Counted from the first letter of the stretch, positions 1 through 7,300 are shown. The stretch: 8,070 bases of DNA from an uncultured Porphyromonas sp. (GCA_927910985.1 CAKMOP010000219.1:1-8070); one strand, 5' to 3'. The notes: a model not told the origin generated them from the sequence alone. Program-made: numbers and translations.

Positions 1-2
1 CT

Positions 3-620
3 GCGGCAAAGCCAGGTGCCACGGTACGTAGCTCGGCGGATATGAACCTCGAGGAGCAGTTTGCACTGATGAAGGAGTTCTACGACAAAGGTCTGCTCGT
101 GGCACGCCTACACACAGGTGATCCCTGCATCTATGGTGCAATTCAGGAGCAGATGGCCTTCTTCGACGCCTATGGGATGAGCTATCACATCACCCCAGGG
201 ATCTCGTCCTTCCAGGCCGCAGCAGCGGAGCTACGCTCGCAGTTCACCATCCCCGAGAAGACGCAGACCATCATCTTGACGCGCGGAGAAGGGCGCACCC
301 CTATGCCCGAGCTCGAGCAGCTACACCTCTTAGCACGCTCGCAGAGCACGATGTGTATCTTCCTCAGCGCCGGCATCATCGATGATGTCCAGCGTCAGCT
401 CCTTGAGCATTACCCCGAGGAAACACCCGTAGCAGCGTGCTACCACCTCACGTGGCCCGACCAACGTATCTACCGAGGCGTGCTGCGCGACTTAGCGAAG
501 ATGGTACACGAGCACAAGCTCACCCTGACGACGATGATCGTCGTCGGCGAAGCCATCGACAACCGCAAGGGACTCTCTCGCCTCTATGCCGATGAGTTCA
601 AGCACCTCTTCCGGAAGTAG
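3..620 (+). CDS. cbiF: Cobalt-precorrin-4 C11-methyltransferase, 3' part (5' end outside window)
   Basis: SAM-dependent methyltransferase of corrin-ring (vitamin B12) synthesis, which methylates C-11 of (cobalt-)precorrin-4 to give precorrin-5; cytoplasmic. The reading frame is open to the left edge and reads [20 protein letters not shown], so the ATG at 42 is an internal methionine and the gene starts upstream. About 205 residues are present; the family is about 250 long, so roughly 50 N-terminal residues are missing, including the first SAM-binding loop. Visible family signatures are [15 protein letters not shown], the [13 protein letters not shown] stretch, [13 protein letters not shown], the [14 protein letters not shown] segment and a C-terminal [10 protein letters not shown]. 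The anaerobic (CbiF) name is preferred over CobM because the organism appears to be an anaerobe; the sequence alone does not separate them. It ends with TAG and is followed by a terminator. No other cobalamin gene is visible here. Confidence 0.93.
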   Translation, partial: AAKPGATVRSSADMNLEEQFALMKEFYDKGLLVARLHTGDPCIYGAIQEQMAFFDAYGMSYHITPGISSFQAAAAELRSQFTIPEKTQTIILTRGEGRTPMPELEQLHLLARSQSTMCIFLSAGIIDDVQRQLLEHYPEETPVAACYHLTWPDQRIYRGVLRDLAKMVHEHKLTLTTMIVVGEAIDNRKGLSRLYADEFKHLFRK

Positions 621-667
621 TCCCGTCTTCTTCGACCCGAGATAAGGGTCACTCCCCTACAAAAGCA

Positions 668-704
668 TCACGCTTCATCCCAACTATGGGGATGAAGGCC
701 GTGA
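668..704. terminator. Bidirectional intrinsic terminator between convergent cbiF and receptor gene
   Basis: Left arm TCACGCTTCATCCC (668-681) pairs with GGGATGAAG (689-697) and CGTGA (700-704), leaving a GC bulge at 698-699 and a loop of about seven bases. On the plus strand the stem is followed by CCTTTTATT; on the minus strand by GCTTTTG. It lies 47 bases after the cbiF stop and 33 bases after the receptor stop, so it can serve both genes. Confidence 0.8.
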
Positions 705-737
705 CCTTTTATTAGACTCTATAGCCTTACCGAGGGC

Positions 738-3304
738 TTAGAGATCGAAGGTAGCCGAGAGGTAGAGGCGGCGAGGGCGGTTCGGACCATAGATATAGTC
801 AGAAGCACGACCAGGACCCATATCGGTATCCTTCTGGTAGGAGTTGAGGAAGTTCTGAATACCAGCATCCAGCGTCAGCTTAACCAGCGAAGTGAGGTTG
901 AAGCCGTAGCTGACACGGAAGTCAAGATCGACGAAGGGCTTCGCCTTGTAGAGGTAAGCAGCACCAGCGTTCTGCCCGCGGTAGTGGACACCATCACGGA
1001 CGACATCGAAGTGTCCCTTAGCATCTATTTCTGTGGGCTGCAGGTTAATGTCCTTCAGACCTTCGTAGGCGGTATGAGGTACATCCATAGAGCCCGTGTA
1101 GGTACCCGAGAGGACGAAGCTCAGAGCTGAGGTAGGACGCACGGTAACCGTCAGATAGCCGTAGAGGTTAGGCGTACGTTCGTAGGCACGAGTCGTGACC
1201 TTAGCCTGATTAGGATGATCGGCATCGGCATCGAAGAGCACCTTTTCCTGACCGTAGAGGCTACGCTGGAGGGTAATACCGCCCTGCAGGTCGAGCAGAC
1301 GCTGATAGGCTAAGCGAGCTTCCATATTCACACCGTAGACCTTGCTCAGACCTTCGTGGCATTGATGATGGTGATGACCTTGCGGCCCGTCTTCTCATCG
1401 AGGACACCATCTTCGTTGTCGGGAGTGAACTTGTTGCGAATCCACGTAGCGAAGCCTTCACCCATCACATTGAGCTGCCAGCCTTCGCCGAGTGTCGTGT
1501 ACCAGTCAAAGGAAGCGCTGACGCTGCGTGAGCGTTCTTCCTTCAGATTCTTAGCGAGGACACGCTCCTTTGGTTCGCCACCAGCGAGCGTGACGTGCAT
1601 CTCTTCGTCAAAGAACTGAGGCGCACGGAAGCCTTCGCTATAGGAGAGGCGCAGGCTCAGGTCACGGGTAGGATTGAAGCGCAGGTTAGCACGAGGGCTG
1701 AAGATGAGGAGCGGATCAATGCTCTTCTGACCGCCCTGCGTCAGGCGCACATAGTCAAGGCGACCACCGACGAGGAAGTTCCAGCGGTCGGTCGAATACT
1801 CGAGCTGGTCATACTGAGACCAAGTGGTCGTCACCTGATCGATGCCGTGTGCACGGTAGCCGCTCTTATCATTGAGCGTCGAGTAAGCACCTTCGGCACC
1901 CATCGTGAGGGTGAGCGACTTGGGGAACTTGTGGATGTACGTACCACCGCCCTGGAAGTCGAAGCCCTTTGTCTCCCCATAGGAGGTCAGGGACTTCAGA
2001 GCACCATTATAGGCTTCAGCGTAAGCCGTAGCTTGCGCCTTTTCTTCTTCTGTTCCGTTGGCATTGCCACGAGGTAGTTCGGTCAGGGGCTTCAGCAGTT
2101 CGCCTGCATAGTCACCACCACCATAGTAGCTCTTACGCAGCACCTTCTGTCCCGAAGCATAGAGGCTGAAGTTGTCGTTCCCTTCGGCTGTACCTTGGTC
2201 GAAACGGAGGCTTCCGCCGTTGACGAAGTGCTGGAGGTATTCAGCGATACGTGCTTGGAAGGGAGCTTCACTCAGGCGGTCACCGCCACGACGATACTCG
2301 TGCATCGAGCGATACTCTGCCGTCAGCTTGCCATAGATACCCGTCTTATAGTAGGCACGGAAGCCGAGGGCTCTATTCTTCAGCTCAGGGATTCGGTAAG
2401 TCATCTCCATCGATGTCCACCATACCACGGGAGGAGTGCTGACCGAAGATCATAGCTGCAGCACGGCGGTCTTCGGTGACCAGCGACCCATTGAAGGAGG
2501 TCGTAGGCATCAGCGAAGTATAGCCCTTATGCTGCTGGTAGGAGGTGTAGCTCTGACGGAGGCTTGCGCTATTGCGTAGAGGTTCGCGCGTGATGCGTTG
2601 ATGACACGCGACAGCGTAGCACCGAAGAGCGCCGAGCCCCCACCACGTACGACTTCGACACGCTCGATCATCGAAGCTGGGATCTGCTCCAGCCCATAGA
2701 CACCAGCCAGTGAGCTGAAGACAGGACGGCTGTCGATGAGGATCTGCGAGTAAGCTCCTTCGAGCCCGTTGATACGCACTTGGTTGAAGCCGCAGTTCTG
2801 GCAGTTGTCTTCGATACGCAGACCGGGCTGGAAGCGAAGGCCTTGGCTGAGGTTCTCCGAGTTGGTCTTCTTGAAGATCTCCTGCGAAAGTACCGTCACG
2901 AGACTTGGTGCGTGACGGCGAAGGGTTTCCTGACGGTTAGCCGAGACGACGACTCCATCGAGGTCGATGCTCTGCTGACGCAGATAGAGATCGAGGTGAC
3001 GGCTCTGCCCAGCTTCGAGGCTGACACGGCTTTCTTCGACACCATAGCCCACGAGGCGAGCTTGGATCGTGTAGGTACCAGGAGCTAAGTCGGGGAGCGT
3101 GAAGGCTCCGTGGACGTCAGTCGTGGTACCGATGGTCGTCCCCTTGACGAGGACTTGGACATTGGGAAGGGCTTCGTGTGTCGAAGCGTCTACGACGGTG
3201 CCCACGATACTTCCCTTTGTCGAGGAGTGCTGCGCAGAGGCTTGCCCGAGGACGCCAAAGAGGAGCGTCAAGAGCAGAGCCATACGGCAAAAGATACTCT
3301 TCAT
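738..3304 (-). pseudogene. TonB-dependent outer-membrane receptor, interrupted by several frameshifts
   Basis: Outer-membrane active transporter energised by TonB-ExbB-ExbD. Residues 1-24 form a signal peptide ending ASA/QHSS. A carboxypeptidase-regulatory-like domain covers about 31-108, followed by IDLDGVVVSANR (113-124), in the usual TonB-box region. The plug runs from about 129 and includes NCQNCGFNQVRINGL (157-171) and VEVVRGGGSALFGA (216-229). The rest is the beta-barrel, ending YIYGPNRPRRLYLSATFDL with a terminal aromatic strand. The frame breaks at 2595-2617 (net one base lost), at 2391-2396 (two lost, restoring the first frame) and at 1350-1354 (one lost). Open pieces are 2510-3304, about 2398-2595 in another frame, 1346-2428 and 738-1331. 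Restoring seven bases gives about 857 residues, normal for the family. The GTG start of the second piece is an artefact. It may be a true pseudogene or an intact gene with sequence errors; the latter looks likelier. The ligand is unknown; haem, cobalamin and siderophore receptors all share this architecture. Confidence 0.85.
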
Positions 3305-3424
3305 AACGATGAGAAATTAGAATATGAATGTGCGAACCGACAACGTATCAGATGTACCACCTCCCTGTACCTCACCCATCGTGTGGGTGCTATGAAGGGG
3401 TTGCATACTGGGGAGAGATGAGAC

Positions 3425-3460
3425 AATACCTCGGTACGTATTCCTCAGGTCGGAAGGAAT
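3425..3460. repeat. Two overlapping, mutually exclusive hairpins in the receptor leader
   Basis: AATAC (3425-3429) can pair with GTATT (3438-3442), and ATTCCT (3440-3445) can pair with AGGAAT (3455-3460). The two stems share bases 3440-3442, so an RNA could form only one at a time. They lie in the predicted leader of the receptor transcript. The stems are short and could be chance. Confidence 0.3.
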
Positions 3461-3481
3461 CTGACACCATTTCGGTCGTAA

Positions 3482-3489
3482 CAAAGTTA
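3482..3489 (-). promoter_or_regulatory. Candidate -7 box of receptor promoter (TAACTTTG)
   Basis: Minus-strand TAACTTTG fits the Bacteroidota -7 consensus TAnnTTTG. It would start transcription near 3475 and leave a leader of about 170 bases before the receptor ATG at 3304. There is no clear TTG at the expected -33 spacing, which weakens the call. A second -7 match, TATGTTTG, lies upstream at 3578-3585. Confidence 0.35.
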
Positions 3490-3577
3490 CGCACAGCAAG
3501 GCTACCAGCCTCCATCTCGGAGAAGAATACCTATTATAGGGGATAGCATTGACGCATTTCTATGCCAATCAGGGTAT

Positions 3578-3585
3578 CAAACATA
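3578..3585 (-). promoter_or_regulatory. Alternative -7 box upstream of receptor (TATGTTTG)
   Basis: Minus-strand TATGTTTG also fits TAnnTTTG exactly. A poor -33 candidate (TTTAC, around 3609-3613) lies roughly at the right spacing. If used, the receptor leader would be about 270 bases. Only one of the two boxes need be real. Confidence 0.25.
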
Positions 3586-3634
3586 GCCTCGTGAGGGGAT
3601 GGTGTCAGGTAAAGCTCCCCCTTGGAGCGTACGT

Positions 3635-3694
3635 ATCCGAGACTGGCACCTATATAGCACCGAGTAGCCTTCCCCACATCGACATCCGAGACTG
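3635..3694. repeat. 11-bp direct repeat ATCCGAGACTG
   Basis: ATCCGAGACTG occurs at 3635-3645 and again at 3684-3694, 49 bases apart, inside the gene-free stretch. It could be a pair of protein-binding sites or the trace of a small duplication; nothing else marks its role. Confidence 0.45.
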
Positions 3695-3730
3695 AGACTT
3701 CGCACGATCAGCTCCCGCCTAATGCTCCCC

Positions 3731-3815
3731 ACACGATGAGTGCTCAGTACGTGTTCCACAAGTGGAAAGCAAATTTTCCATACGGAGGAATCATTGCTTT
3801 CCAAAGGAGGAAAGC
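3731..3815. repeat. Cluster of nested inverted repeats (GGAAAGC / GCTTTCC family)
   Basis: In 85 bases there are several overlapping dyads. ACACG (3731-3735) pairs with CGTGT (3750-3754), with TGAG/CTCA nested inside. TTCCAC (3754-3759) pairs with GTGGAA (3762-3767). GGAAAGCA (3764-3771) pairs with TGCTTTCC (3795-3802), with inner TTCC/GGAA. A further GGAGGAAAGC follows at about 3806-3815, and GGAGGAA occurs twice. Such density of symmetry without coding is typical of a dispersed intergenic repeat or a folded RNA. No transposase, target duplication or long terminal repeat is visible. Confidence 0.5.
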
Positions 3816-3888
3816 GCGTGCAACACACCTACTTCGCAAGGATGACCTCTCCGCACACCCGCCGAGCGAGCAGGCACGATAAACGAAA

Positions 3889-3931
3889 GCACCAAGCACA
3901 CCCACCTCAGCGAGGTAGGTGCACTTGGTGC
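3889..3931 (-). terminator. Terminator-like hairpin after the nitroreductase gene
   Basis: GCACCAAG followed by CCACCTC on the left pairs with GAGGTAGGTG and CTTGGTGC on the right: 17 of 20 positions pair, with a three-base AGC loop. It starts 28 bases past the nitroreductase stop on the minus strand, where it is followed by TTTCGTTTATC, a modest T-rich tail. Confidence 0.65.
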
Positions 3932-3958
3932 ATCTGCTATGTGATCGAGTGGTCGCTA

Positions 3959-4591
3959 TTAGATGAAGGTCGCGAACTCTTCCATCGAGTTGCGCACCTT
4001 CTTCATCTGGCCCAGCCAGTCACGCTCAGGATCAGCGTAGCCGAGGTAAAGGAGCGATACACTACGCAGTCCCTTTTCGCGCAGTCCAAGGAGCTCATCG
4101 ACGAGCTTGGGGTCGAAGCCACCGATAGGCGTGCTGTCGATCTTCAGCTCAGCAGCCTGCGCCAATGCCATCCCTAAGGCGATGAAGCTCTGATCAGCAG
4201 CGTGCTGGAACTGCTCCTCCTTCGACATCTCGCCGAACTTCTCCTTGAGCATATCCGTATAGCGCTTGAAGCGACCACGCACCAGACCACGTTCATCGGT
4301 CGTCAGGTCGTAGATCGCATCGATGCGCTCAGGGGTATATTCGTCCCACGCAGCGAAGACGATGACGTGCGAGCATTCGCGCATACAGTCGGGGTTCAGT
4401 GCGCCTGCGACCATCTTTTCCTTGAGCTCTTGGTCGCCGACGACGATAAGGCGGAACTGCTGCAGCCCAGAGGAAGTTGGTGCCAAGCGTGCCGCTTCGA
4501 CGATCTTCATCAGGTCTTCTTCGCGGAGCTTCTTCGTAGGATCATACGCCTTGGTGGCGTGGCGCCACACGAGGTCATCTAATAGTGCCAT
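3959..4591 (-). CDS. NfsB-type nitroreductase family protein (FMN, NAD(P)H-dependent)
   Basis: Cytoplasmic flavin oxidoreductase of the nitroreductase fold. Family members bind FMN, usually act as homodimers, and reduce nitroaromatics, quinones or similar acceptors with NAD(P)H. At 210 residues it is the normal length and unbroken. Visible motifs: an N-terminal RHATKAYDP (10-18), which matches the basic R-x-[ST]-x-[RK] FMN-phosphate motif; RLAPTSSGLQQF (35-46), the usual APSS-N-QPW-like loop; and STPIGGFDPKLVDELLGL (153-170), the P-x-x-GFD motif that closes over the flavin. The start MALLDDLVWRHATK places the FMN motif at the expected distance from the N-terminus. The gene is preceded by the norB terminator and followed by its own, so it is probably monocistronic. 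The true substrate is unknown; a role in redox or nitrosative stress is suggested only by the neighbouring NO reductase. Confidence 0.93.
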   Translation of the reverse strand: MALLDDLVWRHATKAYDPTKKLREEDLMKIVEAARLAPTSSGLQQFRLIVVGDQELKEKMVAGALNPDCMRECSHVIVFAAWDEYTPERIDAIYDLTTDERGLVRGRFKRYTDMLKEKFGEMSKEEQFQHAADQSFIALGMALAQAAELKIDSTPIGGFDPKLVDELLGLREKGLRSVSLLYLGYADPERDWLGQMKKVRNSMEEFATFI

Positions 4592-4653
4592 ATTATTGTC
4601 TTTATAGTTGATTAAAAAGTGTATCTACGTATGTAAAGATAATCACTCTCGGC

Positions 4654-4666
4654 GATCTAATAGATC
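4654..4666. promoter_or_regulatory. 13-bp perfect palindrome upstream of the nitroreductase gene
   Basis: GATCTA-A-TAGATC is a perfect inverted repeat, 63 bases upstream of the nitroreductase ATG. It sits where an operator might act. No convincing TTG/TAnnTTTG promoter pair is visible near it; the nearest -7-like string is minus-strand TATCTTTA at about 4635-4642. The assignment is tentative. Confidence 0.3.
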
Positions 4667-4717
4667 ATCTGCTTCAAACCCCAAGGATATTCGCAGGAGC
4701 TATCAGCTCCATAACAC

Positions 4718-4760
4718 CAAAGCCTATCACCACTCCCCAGAGGAGCAGTGATAGGCTTTG
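4718..4760 (-). terminator. Terminator hairpin after norB
   Basis: CAAAGCCTATCAC (4718-4730) pairs perfectly with GTGATAGGCTTTG (4748-4760). Inside, a CA/CA internal loop is followed by CTCC/GGAG, with a five-base loop. It begins 20 bases after the norB stop. The minus-strand tail is GTGTTATGG, poor in T, so termination may be partial or Rho-assisted. It separates norB from the nitroreductase gene. Confidence 0.75.
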
Positions 4761-4780
4761 ACGTCTAAGAGAATGAAGTA

Positions 4781-7026
4781 CTAACGTGTCCCCTTACGCG
4801 ACCAACCGAACTGAAGGCCAAAGATGAAGATCACCAGTAGAAGCTCTCCAATACCAAGTATAAGGTCACCAGGCATACGCATCCAGCGAATGAGCTGCAT
4901 ATGATCCTGCTGCATAAACTCAGCCGATCGTGCCGACCAGTACGCATTAGTAATCGACTCGTGTGCCTGAAGGATACCGATCGGCAGGACACTCACCGTC
5001 ACCATCAAGAAGAGCCCGATATTAATCATCCAGAAGGCCGTCCCGATAAGCTTATCGTTCCACTTATATTCGGGATAAAGACCTCGTAGGCAGAAGAGCA
5101 TCAGCCCTATCCCCAGGATACCATAGACCCCGAAGAGTGCTGCGTGACCATGTACTGCCGTTGTATTCAACCCCTGCAGATAGTACAGCGCAATAGGAGG
5201 ATTGATCGCAAACCCGAAGATACCAGCCCCGAGGAAGTTCCAGAAGCACATCGCGATGAAGCAGTAGATCGGCCACTTATAGGCCTCAATCCAGTCTGTA
5301 GCCTTCGACAGCTTATAGTTGTGATAAGCCTCCATACCGATGAGTACCAGCGGCACGATCTCCAGCGCACTGAAGGTAGCACCAAGAGCCAGCACAGCGG
5401 TCGGTGTAGCACTGAAGTACAGATGATGGAATGTACCGAGAATACCACCTGAGAGGAAGATGATCGTCGAGAAGAGCACCGAAAGCGTAGCCGACTGGAT
5501 ACGTAGCAAGCCAAGACGACAGAAGAGGAAGGCGGCAACCACGGTAGCAAAGACCTCGAAGAAGCCTTCTACCCAAAGGTGAACGACCCACCAGCGCCAG
5601 TACTCAGCGATCGCCATATGTGTCTGACGACCATACATCAATCCAGCAGCATAGAAGAAGGCGATGGCCAGCGAAGCAATGATAAAGAGTGTCAGAAGAT
5701 GACGATTCTCATCCTTACGCTTGAGCGCAGGGATCAGGGCTCTGATCATAAGGAAGAGCCACAACACAAGCCCAACTAACAGAAGGATCTGCCACAGACG
5801 ACCAAGCTCTACGTATTCATAGCCCTGGTGTCCCAACCAGAAGTTCTCTATGAGACCGAGCTTCTGCATCACCCCGAACCACTGACCGACAAGTGACCCA
5901 ACGACGACAAAGAGAAGGGCTCCAAAGAGCACATTCACACCAAGACGCTGGTACTTTGGCTCTACACCCGACACAGCTGGTGCTATGTATAGCCCCGTAG
6001 CCAGCCACGAAGTAGCAATCCAGAGAATAGCCAACTGGACGTGCCAACTACGTGATACTGCTTGAGGAAGGAAGTCCTGAATAGGCAACCCAAAGAGAGC
6101 ATCCCCCTCGACTCCATAGTGCGCCGTGATCGCCCCAAGCACCATCTGTACGAGTATGAGAATGGAGACGATCCAAATATACTTTGTCGTAGCACGCATT
6201 GAGGGCGTTGGTTTCATACCACGCAGAGGATCAGAGAGGGGCAGGATACCCGCCTCTTCCTCCTTTGACTGGGCATAGTAATAGACAAGAATACCAACAC
6301 AAGTCAGCAGCATCAGTACGCTGAAGCCTGACCACAGATGCAGTGATGTAGGAGCAATATTACCTATCGTTGGGTCGTGAGGCCAGTTGTTCGTATAGCT
6401 AACATCTGTACCGGGTCTATTGGTGACACAGACCCACGAAGCCCAAGCAAAGAAGGCACTCATCTGCTCCATCTTCCGAGGATCTTCGATGCTCTTAGCA
6501 CGCAAAGCATAGGCAGAACGGAGCTTGACAAACTCGGGCGAAGAGTCGCCGAGGAAGAGCTTAGCATAGTAGGCTCCGAGCTCGTGAGCGACCTCAGCAC
6601 GGAGCGGAGAGTACGTAATGATACCTGTCGTCTCATCGAAGGTATTCTTACGAACCTCCTCACGTAGGAGGACCTGATACTTAGCTTGCTCAGAGGCAGG
6701 AAGCGAAGTATAGTCCTTACCATCACGCTCGGCGAGTTCTTGAGTAGAAGTTCGGCTTCACGATGTAGATAGTCTGCAGACCAGTCAGGAGCGATGTATG
6801 CTCCGTGTCCCCATATACTACCTACAGTCTGTCCGCCGATGGATTGCCATACATTTTGACCATCCTTGATATCTTGACCTTCAAAGAGCGTTACTCCATC
6901 TGTCGTCACCACCTTCGTAGGGAAGGGTGGCATCGTACGAAAGATCTCCAGCCCGAAGAAGCCAAGTACACCGAACGATAGCAAGATAACTGTCGCCAGT
7001 GCATACCATAGTTTCCTTGGTGTCAT
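4781..7026 (-). pseudogene. norB: Quinol-dependent nitric oxide reductase (qNor), one frameshift near residue 97
   Basis: Inner-membrane haem-copper-oxidase relative that reduces two NO to N2O with quinol electrons; single-subunit type. The ATG at 7026 (MTPRKLWYAL) precedes a membrane helix; an in-frame ATG at 7083 would add 19 residues, starts too close to the proposed promoter and is less likely. The N-terminal part has GSIWGHGAYIAPDWSADYLHRE, typical of qNor. At 6736-6740 one base is missing after LLLK; the next frame continues LAERDGKDYTSLPASEQ. Corrected length is 748 residues, the normal size. In corrected numbering, His329 (WHVQ) and His628 are the expected low-spin haem b ligands and His626 (VHGHAA) the haem b3 ligand. 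His483 and Glu487 (HLWVE) with His534-His535 (HHLYF) are the FeB ligands, and Glu556 matches the conserved active-site Glu. All catalytic ligands are present, so the break is more likely a sequence error than decay. Its likely role is NO detoxification. Confidence 0.88.
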
Positions 7027-7100
7027 AGTTACTGTGAGAAGAATTACGTTTATAGTTAAACCATTTTTACATACTTCTATCATATCCGAATAGAATCATT

Positions 7101-7119
7101 CAAATATAGACTATATTTG
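7101..7119. promoter_or_regulatory. Perfect 19-bp palindrome over the norB -7 box, candidate operator
   Basis: CAAATATAG-A-CTATATTTG is an exact inverted repeat with nine-base arms. One arm is the norB -7 box and the other extends into the spacer, so a dimeric regulator bound here would block or alter norB transcription. It does not match the FNR/Crp form TTGAT-N4-ATCAA. Because of the symmetry a TATATTTG also reads on the plus strand, though no plus-strand gene follows. Confidence 0.5.
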
Positions 7120-7130
7120 GTTATTTCCAA
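7101..7130 (-). promoter_or_regulatory. norB promoter: -33 TTG and -7 TATATTTG, 19-bp spacer
   Basis: On the minus strand TTG (7130-7128, in ATTGG) is followed after 19 bases by TATATTTG (7108-7101), an exact match to the Bacteroidota pattern TTG-N19-TAnnTTTG. Transcription would start near 7094, giving a leader of about 68 bases to the ATG at 7026. The surrounding 100 bases are markedly AT-rich compared with the genes. Confidence 0.6.
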
Positions 7131-7155
7131 TCAAAATTAGCGTACAATTGGCGAA

Positions 7156-7169
7156 AACTATACATAGTT
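7156..7169. promoter_or_regulatory. Second palindrome upstream of norB (AACTAT-AC-ATAGTT)
   Basis: A perfect six-base-arm dyad with a two-base spacer, extended by GA/TC across one mismatch. It lies about 26 bases upstream of the proposed norB -33 element, a position suited to an activator. It shares the CTAT/ATAG core with the promoter palindrome. Confidence 0.3.
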
Positions 7170-7246
7170 CTCTATTATACAGTGCAGTAGATAGTAGTAA
7201 TTCCTACTCAAAATCGGGCTGGCGCACAGCTACGACTTGATAAAAA

Positions 7247-7276
7247 AAGCCCCGAAGACTCAGGTCTTCGGGGCTT
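7247..7276 (-). terminator. Strong intrinsic terminator after lrgB
   Basis: AAGCCCCGAAGAC (7247-7259) pairs without mismatch with GTCTTCGGGGCTT (7264-7276) around a TCAG loop. On the minus strand the stem runs into a run of seven T then ATC. It begins 24 bases past the lrgB stop. This is the clearest terminator in the window. Confidence 0.92.
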
Positions 7277-7300
7277 ATGATAGCGAATAATATGGGGAAT

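Larger units (their letters stand above)
3305..3958. other. Long intergenic region with inverted repeats, no convincing gene
   Basis: No frame here gives a protein I recognise; the longest open frames run into the antisense of the nitroreductase gene. It holds candidate promoters for the receptor (3482-3489 and 3578-3585), a probable 170-280-base receptor leader, several small hairpins (for example CACCCA/TGGGTG at 3373-3389 and GCTCC/GGAGC at 3614-3628), a palindrome cluster at 3731-3815 and the nitroreductase terminator at 3889-3931. I looked on both strands for cobalamin, TPP and SAM riboswitch cores and for tRNA arms and did not find a convincing match. Confidence 0.6.

Noticed and set aside
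42..44. ATG at 42 as the cbiF start
   Set aside because: The upstream in-frame codons encode [17 protein letters not shown], which matches conserved CbiF sequence, so the gene starts before the window.
1595..2077. Plus-strand 160-codon open frame
   Set aside because: Antisense to the receptor barrel, whose minus-strand translation is clearly a TonB receptor.
3385..3470. TPP-riboswitch-like string TGAGACAATACC on the plus strand
   Set aside because: It resembles the CUGAGA-nn-AUACCC core, but the second conserved arm (ACCUGAU...GCCAGCG) is absent, the pairing with GGGUG is incomplete and no plus-strand gene follows.
3305..3540. Cobalamin riboswitch upstream of the receptor
   Set aside because: A GTCAG...GACCTG-like string exists on the minus strand, but the conserved GGTGAAAATCC-like and GCAACTGTAA-like segments are missing.
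3540..3830. Mobile element or IS remnant
   Set aside because: Short repeats are present, but no transposase coding, long terminal inverted repeats or target-site duplication can be seen.
3740..4177. Plus-strand 145-codon open frame
   Set aside because: It spans the intergenic repeat cluster and the antisense of the nitroreductase gene, has low-complexity basic composition and matches no family I know.
5144..5591. Several open frames on both strands inside norB
   Set aside because: The norB frame across this stretch is continuous and carries the catalytic His and Glu residues; the others are shadows.
7083..7083. Earlier ATG at 7083 as the norB start
   Set aside because: It would start about 11 bases from the predicted transcription start and add 19 residues (MIEVCKNGLTINVILLTVT) not expected before the first helix; the ATG at 7026 fits better.
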